Source: JBCDGZ01 sp038750655 (GTDB lineage: Bacteria > Bacteroidota > Bacteroidia > Chitinophagales > Saprospiraceae). From it: 23,837 nt of DNA. The stretch covers positions 1-23,837 of the forward strand of contig JBCDGZ010000120.1 in assembly GCA_038750655.1 (NCBI GenBank). Reading direction: 5' to 3'. Of the stretch, positions 15,147 through 23,100 are shown one piece after another. Every line of letters begins with the position of its first letter. Within the stretch, counting starts at the first letter, position 1. Both the position numbers and the translations under genes were made by a program. Under the pieces are notes generated by a model that was given only the letters and a program-made list of their open reading frames with translations, ran no database searches and was not told where the DNA came from.

Positions 15147-15938
15147 ATGCCCGAACTACCCGAAGTCAATACCTTTCAACGCTATTTTGATGGCACTTCT
15201 TTAGCACAAAAAATTACAGAAGTAGAAGTGCATGATGATAAAATTATCCGCGACATCAGCGGGGCCGCCTTTGCTGACGCGCTGCGCGGCCGACGTTTTA
15301 CCAGCTCCTACCGCCGGGGCAAATACCTCTTTGCCCGTCTCGACAATCAACACCACGTCTTGCTGCATTTCGGGATGACTGGCGACCTGCGCTACTACGA
15401 AGACCCCGATGATCGGCCCAAACACGAACGCTTCGCCTTCTGCTTTGATACGGGCTTCCGGCTGGGCTTCGACTGCCCCCGCAAATTTGCCAAAATTCGC
15501 TATATCGATGATCTCGATGCCTACATCGCCAAGCTGAAACTGGGGGAGGACGCCCTGCTCATCGGTGAGGAAGCATTCCTGAGTAAGATGGAAGGCAAGA
15601 AAGGAACGATAAAAGGATTTTTATTGGATCAGCATAACCTGGCGGGGGTGGGTAATCTGTATGCCGACGAAATCTGCTATCGGGTCGGAGTGCATCCCGC
15701 TTCCCGAGTACATAAGTTGAGCAAAGAACTGCGCCAGCAAATCTTTCACCAAATGAAAGACATCCTGCATTTTGCCGTCAATATGGAGGCGACTTACCGG
15801 CAATATCCCGAAGATTGGCTCTGGCATTTTCGCGAAGAGGGCGGCCCCGCCCCCGACGGCAGTGGTACCCTCAGCCGCGCCACCATCGCTGGCCGAACGA
15901 CCTACTTCAGCCCGGAGCGACAGGTCCTTTGGGACTAG
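15147..15938 (+). CDS. Fpg/Nei-family DNA glycosylase-like protein without zinc-finger cysteines, 263 aa
   Basis: Base-excision repair enzyme of the Fpg/Nei family. It begins MPELPEV, so the catalytic N-terminal Pro2 and Glu3 are present. The conserved lysine is in RRGKYL (Lys59), HFGMTG is at 74-79, and the helix-two-turn-helix contains NLAGVGNLYADEI (about 164-176, with the DNA-contacting Asn170). In place of the C-terminal four-cysteine zinc finger, the region GPAPDGSGTL...TIAGRTTYFSPERQ (about 233-259) keeps the finger's outline and its key arginine (Arg250) but has none of the four cysteines. This matches the zinc-less finger known from NEIL1 and some other family members. It may act on oxidised pyrimidines or purines; specificity cannot be set from the sequence. 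Its stop overlaps the convergent DUF4177 gene on CTAG. Confidence 0.88.
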   Translation: MPELPEVNTFQRYFDGTSLAQKITEVEVHDDKIIRDISGAAFADALRGRRFTSSYRRGKYLFARLDNQHHVLLHFGMTGDLRYYEDPDDRPKHERFAFCFDTGFRLGFDCPRKFAKIRYIDDLDAYIAKLKLGEDALLIGEEAFLSKMEGKKGTIKGFLLDQHNLAGVGNLYADEICYRVGVHPASRVHKLSKELRQQIFHQMKDILHFAVNMEATYRQYPEDWLWHFREEGGPAPDGSGTLSRATIAGRTTYFSPERQVLWD

Positions 15939-15952
15939 TAATCTTCCAGAGG
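15926..15952. terminator. Hairpin over the shared CTAG stop (15935-15938)
   Basis: CCTTTGG (15926-15932) and CCAGAGG (15946-15952) form a 7-bp stem with one G-T wobble, enclosing a 13-nt loop that contains the shared stop tetramer. No long T-run follows on either side. Confidence 0.38.
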
Positions 15953-16150
15953 TTCATCATCGAATACCTCTCGCTCCAGGATGATTTCAAAATGATTGGC
16001 TGCGCCGTAGCCGTGAATGGCTGGTGCGAATATTTGCACCAATCGCCAACCGTCCTCCGCATATTCTCGAATAATCTCCTGGTGGTTGGCCATGGGCTCT
16101 TTTTTGATAAATCCAGAAATCGGGATTTTAATAAACTTGTATTCGAACAT
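15935..16150 (-). CDS. DUF4177-type small protein, 71 aa
   Basis: From ATG 16150 the protein reads MFEYKFIKIPIS, then the segment QEIIREYAEDGWRLVQIFAP in the middle, and HFEIILERE near the end. This is the pattern of the DUF4177 family: a short strand, a helix ending in DGWRLVQ, then further strands. An upstream in-frame ATG (16183) would add 11 residues that do not fit the family. The function of DUF4177 is unknown; the proteins are cytoplasmic, with no signal or membrane segment. Its TAG stop overlaps that of the convergent glycosylase gene on CTAG. Confidence 0.8.
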   Translation of the reverse strand: MFEYKFIKIPISGFIKKEPMANHQEIIREYAEDGWRLVQIFAPAIHGYGAANHFEIILEREVFDDEPLEDY

Positions 16151-16212
16151 GATGAAGTTTTTCAGCGTTAAACAGAAAACCAAGATAATAAGTTATCCTT
16201 AATCTGGGTTAC

Positions 16213-16220
16213 TATATTTG
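16213..16220 (+). promoter_or_regulatory. Candidate -7 element upstream of the first HhH gene
   Basis: TATATTTG is a full match to TANNTTTG, about 155 bases before the ATG at 16375. A second candidate nearer the gene is TTG at 16256-16258, 18 bases, then TTCATTTG at 16277-16284 (one mismatch). Either would place the dyad at 16314-16336 in the leader. Confidence 0.38.
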
Positions 16221-16313
16221 TTCGGCCACAATAATACTGCAAGGTAAATTTCTTTTTGTCTGAGCAAACTTCTATATTCATTTGCTATTAGATGAAATTT
16301 ATGGACCTTGAAA

Positions 16314-16336
16314 TGATCAATGCTACCTATTGATCA
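16314..16336. promoter_or_regulatory. Inverted repeat TGATCAAT-N7-ATTGATCA
   Basis: Two perfect 8-base arms separated by GCTACCT, 38 bases upstream of the first HhH gene's ATG. It could be an operator for a dimeric regulator or an RNA hairpin in the leader. The pattern was not found upstream of other genes in the window. Confidence 0.45.
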
Positions 16337-16374
16337 GTCCACCCGACTACTTTAAACAAGGAAAATTAGCTATC

Positions 16375-16929
16375 ATGGGAAAGCTGAATAAGAAAGAAAA
16401 ACGACGCTGGAAGAAGAAGCTAGAGAAGCTGAAAGCTGCATGGCTGGAGGCAAAGACAGGAAAGAAAACCATTAAGAAAAAATACCGTAAGGCATGGAAA
16501 AAGCTGGCGGCCAAGCTCAAGCCACTAAAAGCAGAGTGGAAAGCAGCGCACAAAGAAGCCAAAAAGCGACACAAGGCCTATAAGAAAGCACGCAAAGCCT
16601 GGAAGCGGCTGCGACAGCCAGAAGCGCAACCCGAGGTGGTCATCACCATGAGTGCTCCGCCACCTGACCCAGGCATGAAAGATATTCTTCGCAAAATCGA
16701 AGGCATCGGCCCTAAGATTGAGCAACTGCTCTACGATGCAGGCATCACGACATTCACTCGCTTAGCGACTACGCAGCCAGAAGCCATCAAAGAGATACTG
16801 ATCAATGCTGGTCCTCGCTTCCGAATGCACAACCCAGGGAGCTGGCCCGCTCAGGCGCAACTCGCTGCCGACAAAAACTGGGAAGAGCTGAAAGCCCTGC
16901 AAGATCGACTGAAGGGAGGACGCGAGTAA
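16375..16929 (+). CDS. Lysine-rich coil plus helix-hairpin-helix protein, 184 aa
   Basis: The start is placed at ATG 16375 (MGKLNKKEKRRWKKK); the frame extends to a TTG at 16330 but without supporting features. Residues 1-80 form one very basic predicted helix rich in Lys, Arg and Ala, with Trp at 12, 23, 41, 55 and 76. A proline-rich linker (about 82-100) follows. The C-terminal domain (about 101-184) is a helix-hairpin-helix module: KIEGIGPKIEQLLYDAGITT with the GIG turn at 110-112, then AGPRFRMHNPGSWPAQAQLAA. This HhH type resembles those appended to ribosomal-protein-like and other short proteins in Bacteroidota. DNA or RNA binding is likely from charge and fold, but the role is unknown. 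There is no signal peptide. A paralogue follows. Confidence 0.82.
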   Translation: MGKLNKKEKRRWKKKLEKLKAAWLEAKTGKKTIKKKYRKAWKKLAAKLKPLKAEWKAAHKEAKKRHKAYKKARKAWKRLRQPEAQPEVVITMSAPPPDPGMKDILRKIEGIGPKIEQLLYDAGITTFTRLATTQPEAIKEILINAGPRFRMHNPGSWPAQAQLAADKNWEELKALQDRLKGGRE

Positions 16930-16948
16930 AGCTATTAAATTATTTTCC

Positions 16949-16998
16949 CGTAAAACAATCTGGACCAAGCTACCGTCTTGGTGCACTAGCGTTTTACG
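16949..16998 (+). ncRNA. Nested inverted repeats between the HhH paralogues
   Basis: An outer perfect pair CGTAAAAC (16949-16956) and GTTTTACG (16991-16998) encloses an inner perfect pair ACCAAG (16964-16969) and CTTGGT (16977-16982) with a 7-nt loop. The result would be a two-stage stem of about 50 nt, starting 20 bases after the stop of the first HhH gene. No T-run follows the outer arm. It could be a structured leader, a processing site or a weak terminator; I do not recognise an RNA family. Confidence 0.4.
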
Positions 16999-17044
16999 TC
17001 AATACACCAATACCACTACACTTAATCATTAAACCGCTGGAAGG

Positions 17045-17548
17045 ATGGGACAATTTGTATTTGCAGCAGAAAAAAGAATGAAGCGCCTTAAGAAGAAGCT
17101 TAAGGAGCTAAAAGAAGCCTATGAAGCCGCTAAAATTGTGGACACCGAAAGCCGCAATGCCTACCTTGATCAAATCAGTAAATACAAGGCTCAGCTGAAG
17201 TACCTCAAGGAGGAACTCAAGGCTGCTAATAAACTGACCCGCAAACGATACCGATCCTATCAGGAAGCTCTCCAAAACTGGAGAGACAACCAGGAGGCTC
17301 CCCCTAGCCAACCCAACGATTTACACCACCCAGAAGATGACCACATCGATAACCTCAAAGAGGTGAAGGGTATTGGTCCAAAAACAGAGGCCCTGCTGCG
17401 CCATTCGGGCATCCAGACCTTCCGCCAACTCTCCGAAACCAGCACTGACGAGCTAGAAGCGATTCTGGAAGCGGCCGGTGTACGATACAATAACCGTAAG
17501 CTCGACTCCTGGGTGACGCAAGCGAATCAATTGTATTTGGGCTACTGA
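17045..17548 (+). CDS. Second coil plus helix-hairpin-helix protein, 167 aa
   Basis: Same layout as the preceding gene product: a charged predicted coiled coil (about 8-82, with KRMKRLKKKLKELKEAYEAA near the start), a linker (about 83-100) rich in Pro, His and Asp, and an HhH domain (about 101-167) containing LKEVKGIGPKTEALLRHSGI with the GIG turn at 109-111 and ending WVTQANQLYLGY. The coil is less extreme in lysine than in the paralogue and contains Glu, so a true coiled coil is more plausible. No signal or membrane segment. A short purine run, GGAAGG, precedes the ATG. The TGA stop overlaps the ATG of the next gene by one base (TGATG), suggesting translational coupling to the membrane protein. 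Function unknown. Confidence 0.8.
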   Translation: MGQFVFAAEKRMKRLKKKLKELKEAYEAAKIVDTESRNAYLDQISKYKAQLKYLKEELKAANKLTRKRYRSYQEALQNWRDNQEAPPSQPNDLHHPEDDHIDNLKEVKGIGPKTEALLRHSGIQTFRQLSETSTDELEAILEAAGVRYNNRKLDSWVTQANQLYLGY

Positions 17549-17868
17549 TGGATTGGGAAGCCTGGGGGGCTTGGCTGCGAAGTTTCGGCGAGGCATACGG
17601 TGTAAACCCCTTTGTTTTTGCCCTCTTATATTTCGGTACTATTCCCCTCTCTCTGTTTTCTTTTTCGATGATGGTGCGCAACTATCGGCTGGGCCGGTCC
17701 TTATTCTGGCCAATAGCAGGCGCCTTTCTGTGCTTTATCGGCACCTACGTTTACCTTTTTATCGCAGGCCGCAACATTCCCCTGTGGGTCTACGGGCTAG
17801 TTGTACTGATGATGAGCTATAGCGGCTGGCAGATTTATCAGCGCATCCAACGGTTGAGGGGAAGCTAG
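17548..17868 (+). CDS. Small membrane protein with three predicted helices, 106 aa
   Basis: After an N-terminal amphipathic stretch (MDWEAWGAWLRSFGEAYG) there are three hydrophobic segments (about 23-42, 52-72 and 78-95) and a short basic tail (YQRIQRLRGS). No family is recognised. The ATG overlaps the upstream HhH gene's stop (TGATG), so its translation is probably coupled to that gene; a shared function at the membrane is possible but unproven. Its TAG stop overlaps that of the convergent OmpA-type gene on CTAG (17865-17868). Confidence 0.7.
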   Translation: MDWEAWGAWLRSFGEAYGVNPFVFALLYFGTIPLSLFSFSMMVRNYRLGRSLFWPIAGAFLCFIGTYVYLFIAGRNIPLWVYGLVVLMMSYSGWQIYQRIQRLRGS

Positions 17869-17877
17869 TTGGCTTCC
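17860..17877. terminator. Hairpin over the shared CTAG stop (17865-17868)
   Basis: GGAAGC (17860-17865) and GCTTCC (17872-17877) form a perfect 6-bp stem with a 6-nt loop TAGTTG; the shared stop tetramer straddles the stem-loop boundary. No T-run follows. Confidence 0.38.
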
Positions 17878-18773
17878 AGTCCGCGTTTGAGGGCGCGCGT
17901 CAGCTCCTCGGAGCGGGGAGCGATGCGGAACTCGATGCGGCGGTTGAGGGCTTGGCCCTCTGTCGACTCATTGGAGGATCGGGGCTCGTATTCGCCCTTC
18001 GCGGCCAGCAGCACCTGGCTGGGGGTGAGGTCGAGGTCTTCGGTCATGACCCGAACGATGGTCGCCGCCCGCAGGGCGCTGTAGTTCCAATTGTCCTTGT
18101 AGCGTTTATCCACCTTCTTATTGTCCGTATGTCCTACAATCGTAATCGACATATTGGGATGCTTGAGCAGCACCTCGCTGAGCTTTTCCAGCATCTCGTA
18201 GCCACTATCCTGCATTCGGGTAGTACTGCTTGATTTAAACAACTGATCCGCAGGGAGTTGGAGCAGAGCCTGCTCGTTTCCGCTGGTGACTTCATAGCTG
18301 CCCTCAGGATAATTTTGGAAGGTGTAGCGTAGGTCATTTGCTATACCATTCATCATTTCGATATGCCGATCGACAATCTCGTCAATACTTTGGAGCTGTT
18401 CCTGGAGTAGTTGGATTTCGTTTTCTTTCTCCCGAATGGTTTGGCTGAGGTTGTTTTGATTAGAACGAGAGCTGGCATCCGCACTTTTGATGTCATCTTC
18501 CAAGTCCTTAATACGCGCCATGAACTTATCTTGCATGGCCGTCAAGGCATTATTTTCCCCTTTGCGCTCTGCCAGTTGCAGCCGCATTTTATCGATGCTA
18601 TCATTAGCCGATTTCAGCTTAGCTTCTCTGGCACTGACTTCGCGTTCCAACTCAGTTGCGTGTTTGGTATTGGCGGCCGTGAGGGCTTCCTGGTGTTTTT
18701 TATTGCTGATACAGGCGGTGAGGGAGAGGAGAAAGGGGAGGAGTAAAAAAGCAGGTAGAGCAAACCTGGTCAT
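17865..18773 (-). CDS. OmpA-domain lipoprotein with coiled coil, 302 aa
   Basis: A signal peptide with the lipobox LTAC (Cys 21) anchors the protein by lipid. A long coiled coil follows (about 25-150). The C-terminal OmpA/MotB-type peptidoglycan-binding domain (about 175-290) shows LFKSSSTTRMQDSGYEMLEKL, SITIVGHTDNKKVDKRY, NWNYSALRAATIVRVM, and the final NRRIEFRI. All the landmark segments are present, so peptidoglycan binding is expected. It probably tethers the outer membrane to the cell wall. It lies downstream of the coiled-coil anchor gene on the same strand, but a strong hairpin terminator between them suggests largely separate transcription. Confidence 0.9.
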   Translation of the reverse strand: MTRFALPAFLLLPFLLSLTACISNKKHQEALTAANTKHATELEREVSAREAKLKSANDSIDKMRLQLAERKGENNALTAMQDKFMARIKDLEDDIKSADASSRSNQNNLSQTIREKENEIQLLQEQLQSIDEIVDRHIEMMNGIANDLRYTFQNYPEGSYEVTSGNEQALLQLPADQLFKSSSTTRMQDSGYEMLEKLSEVLLKHPNMSITIVGHTDNKKVDKRYKDNWNYSALRAATIVRVMTEDLDLTPSQVLLAAKGEYEPRSSNESTEGQALNRRIEFRIAPRSEELTRALKRGLEAN

Positions 18774-18796
18774 AAGCTAAAAGATTTTTTAGGGTA

Positions 18797-18853
18797 AAAA
18801 GGCCTCCTCATTGATGACCATTTCCGAAGGTGGCGAAGGAATCAATGAGGAGG
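18797..18853 (-). terminator. Intrinsic terminator of the coiled-coil protein gene
   Basis: CCTCCTCATTGAT (18803-18815) and ATCAATGAGGAGG (18841-18853) form a perfect 13-bp stem with a 25-nt loop. Read on the minus strand, the stem is followed by CCTTTTTACCC, a short T-run. It starts 15 bases after the stop of the gene at 18868-19800. The long loop is unusual for a terminator and might be partly paired (ACC with GGT). Confidence 0.75.
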
Positions 18854-18867
18854 GAAGCCAGCGTCGA

Positions 18868-19800
18868 TTATCGAAGCTGTACGCTGCTGGCGCCCAGCAG
18901 TCCGACATCGGTGTAGACCAGGATGCGGTAGTAGCCTTTGCGGAGCTTTTGGGCCAGGTCGTGGGTAAAGGATAGGCGTTGATTAGGCGTTACATTGACC
19001 TCCTTTGCCTCGGCTGCGATGATGTCTGTGGCCTGGCCGTTGATCTTCACCATGGCCTTAATGGGATTTTTGAGTTTAATGGGCGTCGATTTCTCGTCCG
19101 TAATGGCCAGGTATACCGGACGTACGCCTTGGTATTCTTCCGGAACGTTGGTCAGGTCAAAGCTAACCTTGATGCGCTTGGCGCGGCGCGACTTGGAGGT
19201 TACCTTAGGCTTGCGTTTTTCCACTTCGACTCTGAAGGCAGAGGCCTGGAAATTGGCCAAGGTCAAACGCTTGAGTTCCTTTTCCATGCTGGTATTGAGG
19301 CTGCTGAGGGCGGCCTTTTCCTCGCGAACAGTAGAAAGATCTTGCTCCAGTACGCCCGTGCGTACGCGAAGCGAATCATTTTCGCTCTGTAAGTTGAGGA
19401 TAGAAGCTTCGAGGGTAGCTTTAGTAGCCAGCAGCGACTGAATTTGGTCTCTGAGGCTGCCCAGCTCCGCTTCATTCGATTTGACGGTTTTCTTATTGGC
19501 CGTTTTGAGCACTCTGATGGAGCGATCGCGGCGATTGATGGTTTCTTTAGCTTCGGTCAGCGAAGTTTGCAGAGAGTCATTGACAACTTCCAATGCATTA
19601 TAGGTCACCTGCAAGCTATCGATTTCTCGCTCCAGGTCCATTTTGAGGTTTTGCATATCGCTCAATTCGCTGGTCAGGCCTTCATTTTCCTTCATCAGCC
19701 CTAGTTTTTCACTGTTCTGCTGATAGCCCCACCAGCCTGCTAATAGCAGGAGTAAGGCCAGGATTCCGACGACTATGCCCAATATTTGCTTTGCTTTCAT
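18868..19800 (-). CDS. Membrane-anchored coiled-coil protein, 310 aa
   Basis: One N-terminal transmembrane helix (about 5-26, GIVVGILALLLLLAGWWGY) is followed by a coiled coil of about 150 residues (about 28-185) with repeated motifs such as SLQVTYNALEVVNDSLQTSL. A basic segment comes next (KRKPKVTSKSRRAKRIKVSF, about 205-224), then a C-terminal beta-rich domain (about 222-310) ending SVQLR that contains FDLTNVPEEYQGVRPVYLAI and KGYYRILVYTDV. I do not recognise a named family. The topology suggests a periplasmic rod carrying a small globular domain. It lies upstream of the OmpA-type lipoprotein gene, so a cell-envelope role is likely. Confidence 0.78.
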   Translation of the reverse strand: MKAKQILGIVVGILALLLLLAGWWGYQQNSEKLGLMKENEGLTSELSDMQNLKMDLEREIDSLQVTYNALEVVNDSLQTSLTEAKETINRRDRSIRVLKTANKKTVKSNEAELGSLRDQIQSLLATKATLEASILNLQSENDSLRVRTGVLEQDLSTVREEKAALSSLNTSMEKELKRLTLANFQASAFRVEVEKRKPKVTSKSRRAKRIKVSFDLTNVPEEYQGVRPVYLAITDEKSTPIKLKNPIKAMVKINGQATDIIAAEAKEVNVTPNQRLSFTHDLAQKLRKGYYRILVYTDVGLLGASSVQLR

Positions 19801-20148
19801 GAATGTGGTTTTTAATTAGAAATGTTATGAGTTTAGTAGCTTAAGAAACGTCAATAATGTTCAAAATCGTATATGTATATTCGCATCAAAGGTAGTAAAT
19901 TGACCTAAAAATGCTCCACAAACTACCCTTTGAATAGCTTTTTATACGAAAAATTGATTTCAGAAGCCTAATAATTATAATGTTCTCGACGAATTAAGTA
20001 TCTTTAATCGGCTTTCGTAGCAAGACTTCTGTCTGTTATATCATCTCAACGCAACACATAATTCCTATCTGGAACTAAAATCCTATGAATTCGGCAAAAA
20101 GATGCCACTCATAGGTATACTTCCTATTATCACTAACTTAATTTTAGC
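19801..20148. promoter_or_regulatory. Divergent regulatory region before the giant adhesin gene
   Basis: These 348 bases hold no gene. For the minus-strand coiled-coil gene, TACCTTTG (19894-19887, minus strand) is a full match to TANNTTTG, giving a leader of about 80 nt. For the adhesin gene the best elements are TTG at 19900-19902 followed at a slightly long distance by ACCCTTTG (19925-19932), and TATCTTTA at 19999-20006 (one mismatch). No hairpin or operator-like dyad stood out. The long leader suggests room for regulation of the adhesin. Confidence 0.4.
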
Positions 20149-23100
20149 ATGAAACGGAAACTTACTACCGACACAATCTTCATTTCCGCGAAAAGCCTGC
20201 TGAGCACCTTCCTTGTGCTAGGGGCCCTGCTGTTTTACCCTACTCCCCAGCTGTGGGCGCAGTGTAATTCAGGAGGAGGCGTTTGTGGCTCTGCGCAGCC
20301 CACCTGCCTGCCTCTATCAGGAACTCTGCCCAACGGGAACAACAACTCCGGTGCGATCCCCGGCTGTGGTGGCGGATTCTCTTTTCACAACACCAGTTGG
20401 TTCCAAATCACCGCCAATTCGGCAACGATTGGTATTAACATCGTCCCTACTAGTTGCCCTAATGGCTTGGGTATTCAGGCGGGACTGTACACCGACTGTA
20501 ATCCCAACTCTCCACCAGTAGATGCGGTACAGTGTAGCTGTACTACCGGAGGCGTTAGCTTCTCCGGAAACGTCGTCCCTGGTCAGAACTACTACATCAT
20601 GATCGATGGTTGTAGCGGGGATGTCTGTGAGTACGAAATTAGTTTAGCAGGTGGTGAAATCACTTGTGACAACTCTGCACTTGGAGTACCCGATCCTCCA
20701 ATCCCGGACATCAATCCAGTTTGTCCCGGATTGGTCGTTACGTTTACCATCCCAGCGGTGGTAGGCGCCAGCAACTACCTCTGGAACTTTCCTCCGGGCG
20801 TCGTTCCTCTGGACATCAACTGTAATACTGCTGTTGTAATCTGGGGGTCTAATCCTGGCAATGTGACAGTTACCGCAGTGAATGATGGTAACCCAGTTGG
20901 CTTTACTTCTTTACCTACCTTCATGGATGTTCCTTCTTTTGAAGGTTTTGATGGTGGAGAATACTGCTTCCCAGATGAGCCTGGTTGGCTACACCCCGGC
21001 ACCGGTACTTTCTTCCCCGGTGGTAACTTTGATCTTAACTTACAAACGGCTAACGGCTGTGATAGTGTCGTTCGCATCAGCGTCATCGAGCGCACTTCTA
21101 CTCCCAATATTGTATTTGAGCAGATTTGCGAAGGTGGACAAACCTGCCCAATCGGCGGTGGAAATGGTGCGATGCCTATTGTTTTCAACAGTGAAACCAA
21201 TGGTGTCCCCCTCACTATCCCTAATGCTTCTCTCTATGGTTGCGACAGTACGCTGATCGTATCTGTCGAAGTACTGGCTCCTACCATTAATATCATGGAA
21301 CCAGATACACTCGATTGTACCAACGAGACAACAGGGGTAACTATCATTGCAGACTTTGATCCCAATTCAGATTACCTTTGGACGGCTGGCCCCGGTGGAA
21401 ACATTATCGGCCCAGATGACCAAAGCAGCGTCGACGTTGATCAGCCTGGCTGGTACTTCCTGTTCCAGATTGTCAACGGTACCACTTCTGATGTCTGTGG
21501 CTTCCCTCCAATATGTTTTGTGGAAGATAGTGTACTAGTCGTTTCCAACTTTGACTTCCCAACGGTGGCGACCTCCGGCGACGATCTGAGTTGCTTTGGG
21601 GCGGCCGATGGTAACGTGACCGCTTCTGTCAGTGGCGGTGTTGGCCCATTCAGCTATGTTTGGAGCAGCGACCCGGCCAATGATACCTCACCAACAGTGA
21701 CTGGCCTGGATGCAGGGACCTACACGGTGACGGTTACTGGAAGCAATGGTTGTGAAGCTATCGAGACCGTATCCATCATCCAACCTACCGAGGTGATGGT
21801 TGCTGTGGACAATACCAATGATGCTTCTTGTAGTGGCAACAGTGATGGGGAAATCACGGTGAGTGTAAGTGGTGGTGGTGGTTCTTATAACTACTCTTGG
21901 AGCCATGATCCTGGTTTGAATGCCCCCACGGCTACTGGACTCATCGCCGGGACTTACACCGTGGTCGTTTCTGATGTCAATAATTGTTCTAGCTCTGTAG
22001 ATGTTACGCTTACTCAACCTGTTTCACTGGATATAATGAGCAGTTCGACGGATGTAGCATGTAATGGCGATGCAACGGGTACGGCGACTATTACACCTAT
22101 GGGTGGTACTACACCTTATAGCTATCAATGGCCGGTAGGTTCTGGCCAAAGTGGCGATACAGGATCCAATATGACTGCGGGCACTTATGCTGTGACCGTT
22201 AGCGATGCCAATATGTGTGCTGAAGTGGTCAATATCGTTATTGATCAACCGACGGAGGTTATGGTATCGGAAAGCCATGTGGATGTTGCTTGTAATGGCG
22301 ATGCTAATGGTGAGTTGACCATCACAGCAACTGGCGGTACAGCGCCTTATACTTATAGCCTCAACGGCGCAGCAGCAGTAAATACGCCTAATTTCAATGG
22401 CTTGACCGCAGGAACCTACACTATAGTGATTACGGATGACAATAGCTGTAGCGAAACCGTCAACATTACCATCGATCAACCTACTGAAGTTATGGCTTCT
22501 TCGTCTGACACTGACGCGACTTGTAATGGTGTGAGCGATGGTTCTACAACCATCACGGCTAGTGGCGGTACGCCTCCTTATGCTTATAGCCTCAACGGTG
22601 GTGCAGCAGTACCCAATGCCACTTTCAATAGCTTAGCGGCGGGTAGCTATACCGTTGTAGTTACCGATAATAATAATTGTAGTGAAACAGTCAATCTGAC
22701 CATTGACCAGCCTACAGAGGTGACAGCAACTTCCTCGGAGACAGATGCTACTTGTAATAGCGTCAGCAATGGGGAGACAACTATCACTCCTTCTGGCGGT
22801 ACCCCTCCGTATACTTATAGCTTAAATGGAGCAGCTGCCGTTACCAACCCAACCTTCAGTGGTTTAGCGGCCGGGAATTACACGGTTGTCGTTTCAGATA
22901 ATAATAACTGTAGCGAAACTGTAAACTTGACTATTGATCAGCCTTCTGATGTCATGGCTTCTTCTTCAGAGATCAACGCGAGTTGTAATGGAGCAAGTGA
23001 TGGGGAAACAACGATTACCGCCAGCGGTGGTACGGCCCCTTATACTTACAGCCTGAACGGTGGAGCCCCAACCATGAATGCCACCTTTACGGGCCTTGCG

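Noticed and set aside
21688..22479. Two minus-strand open frames opposite the adhesin repeats
   Set aside because: They are open because the same codons recur in each repeat; their products are low-complexity Ile/Arg/His repeats with no domain.
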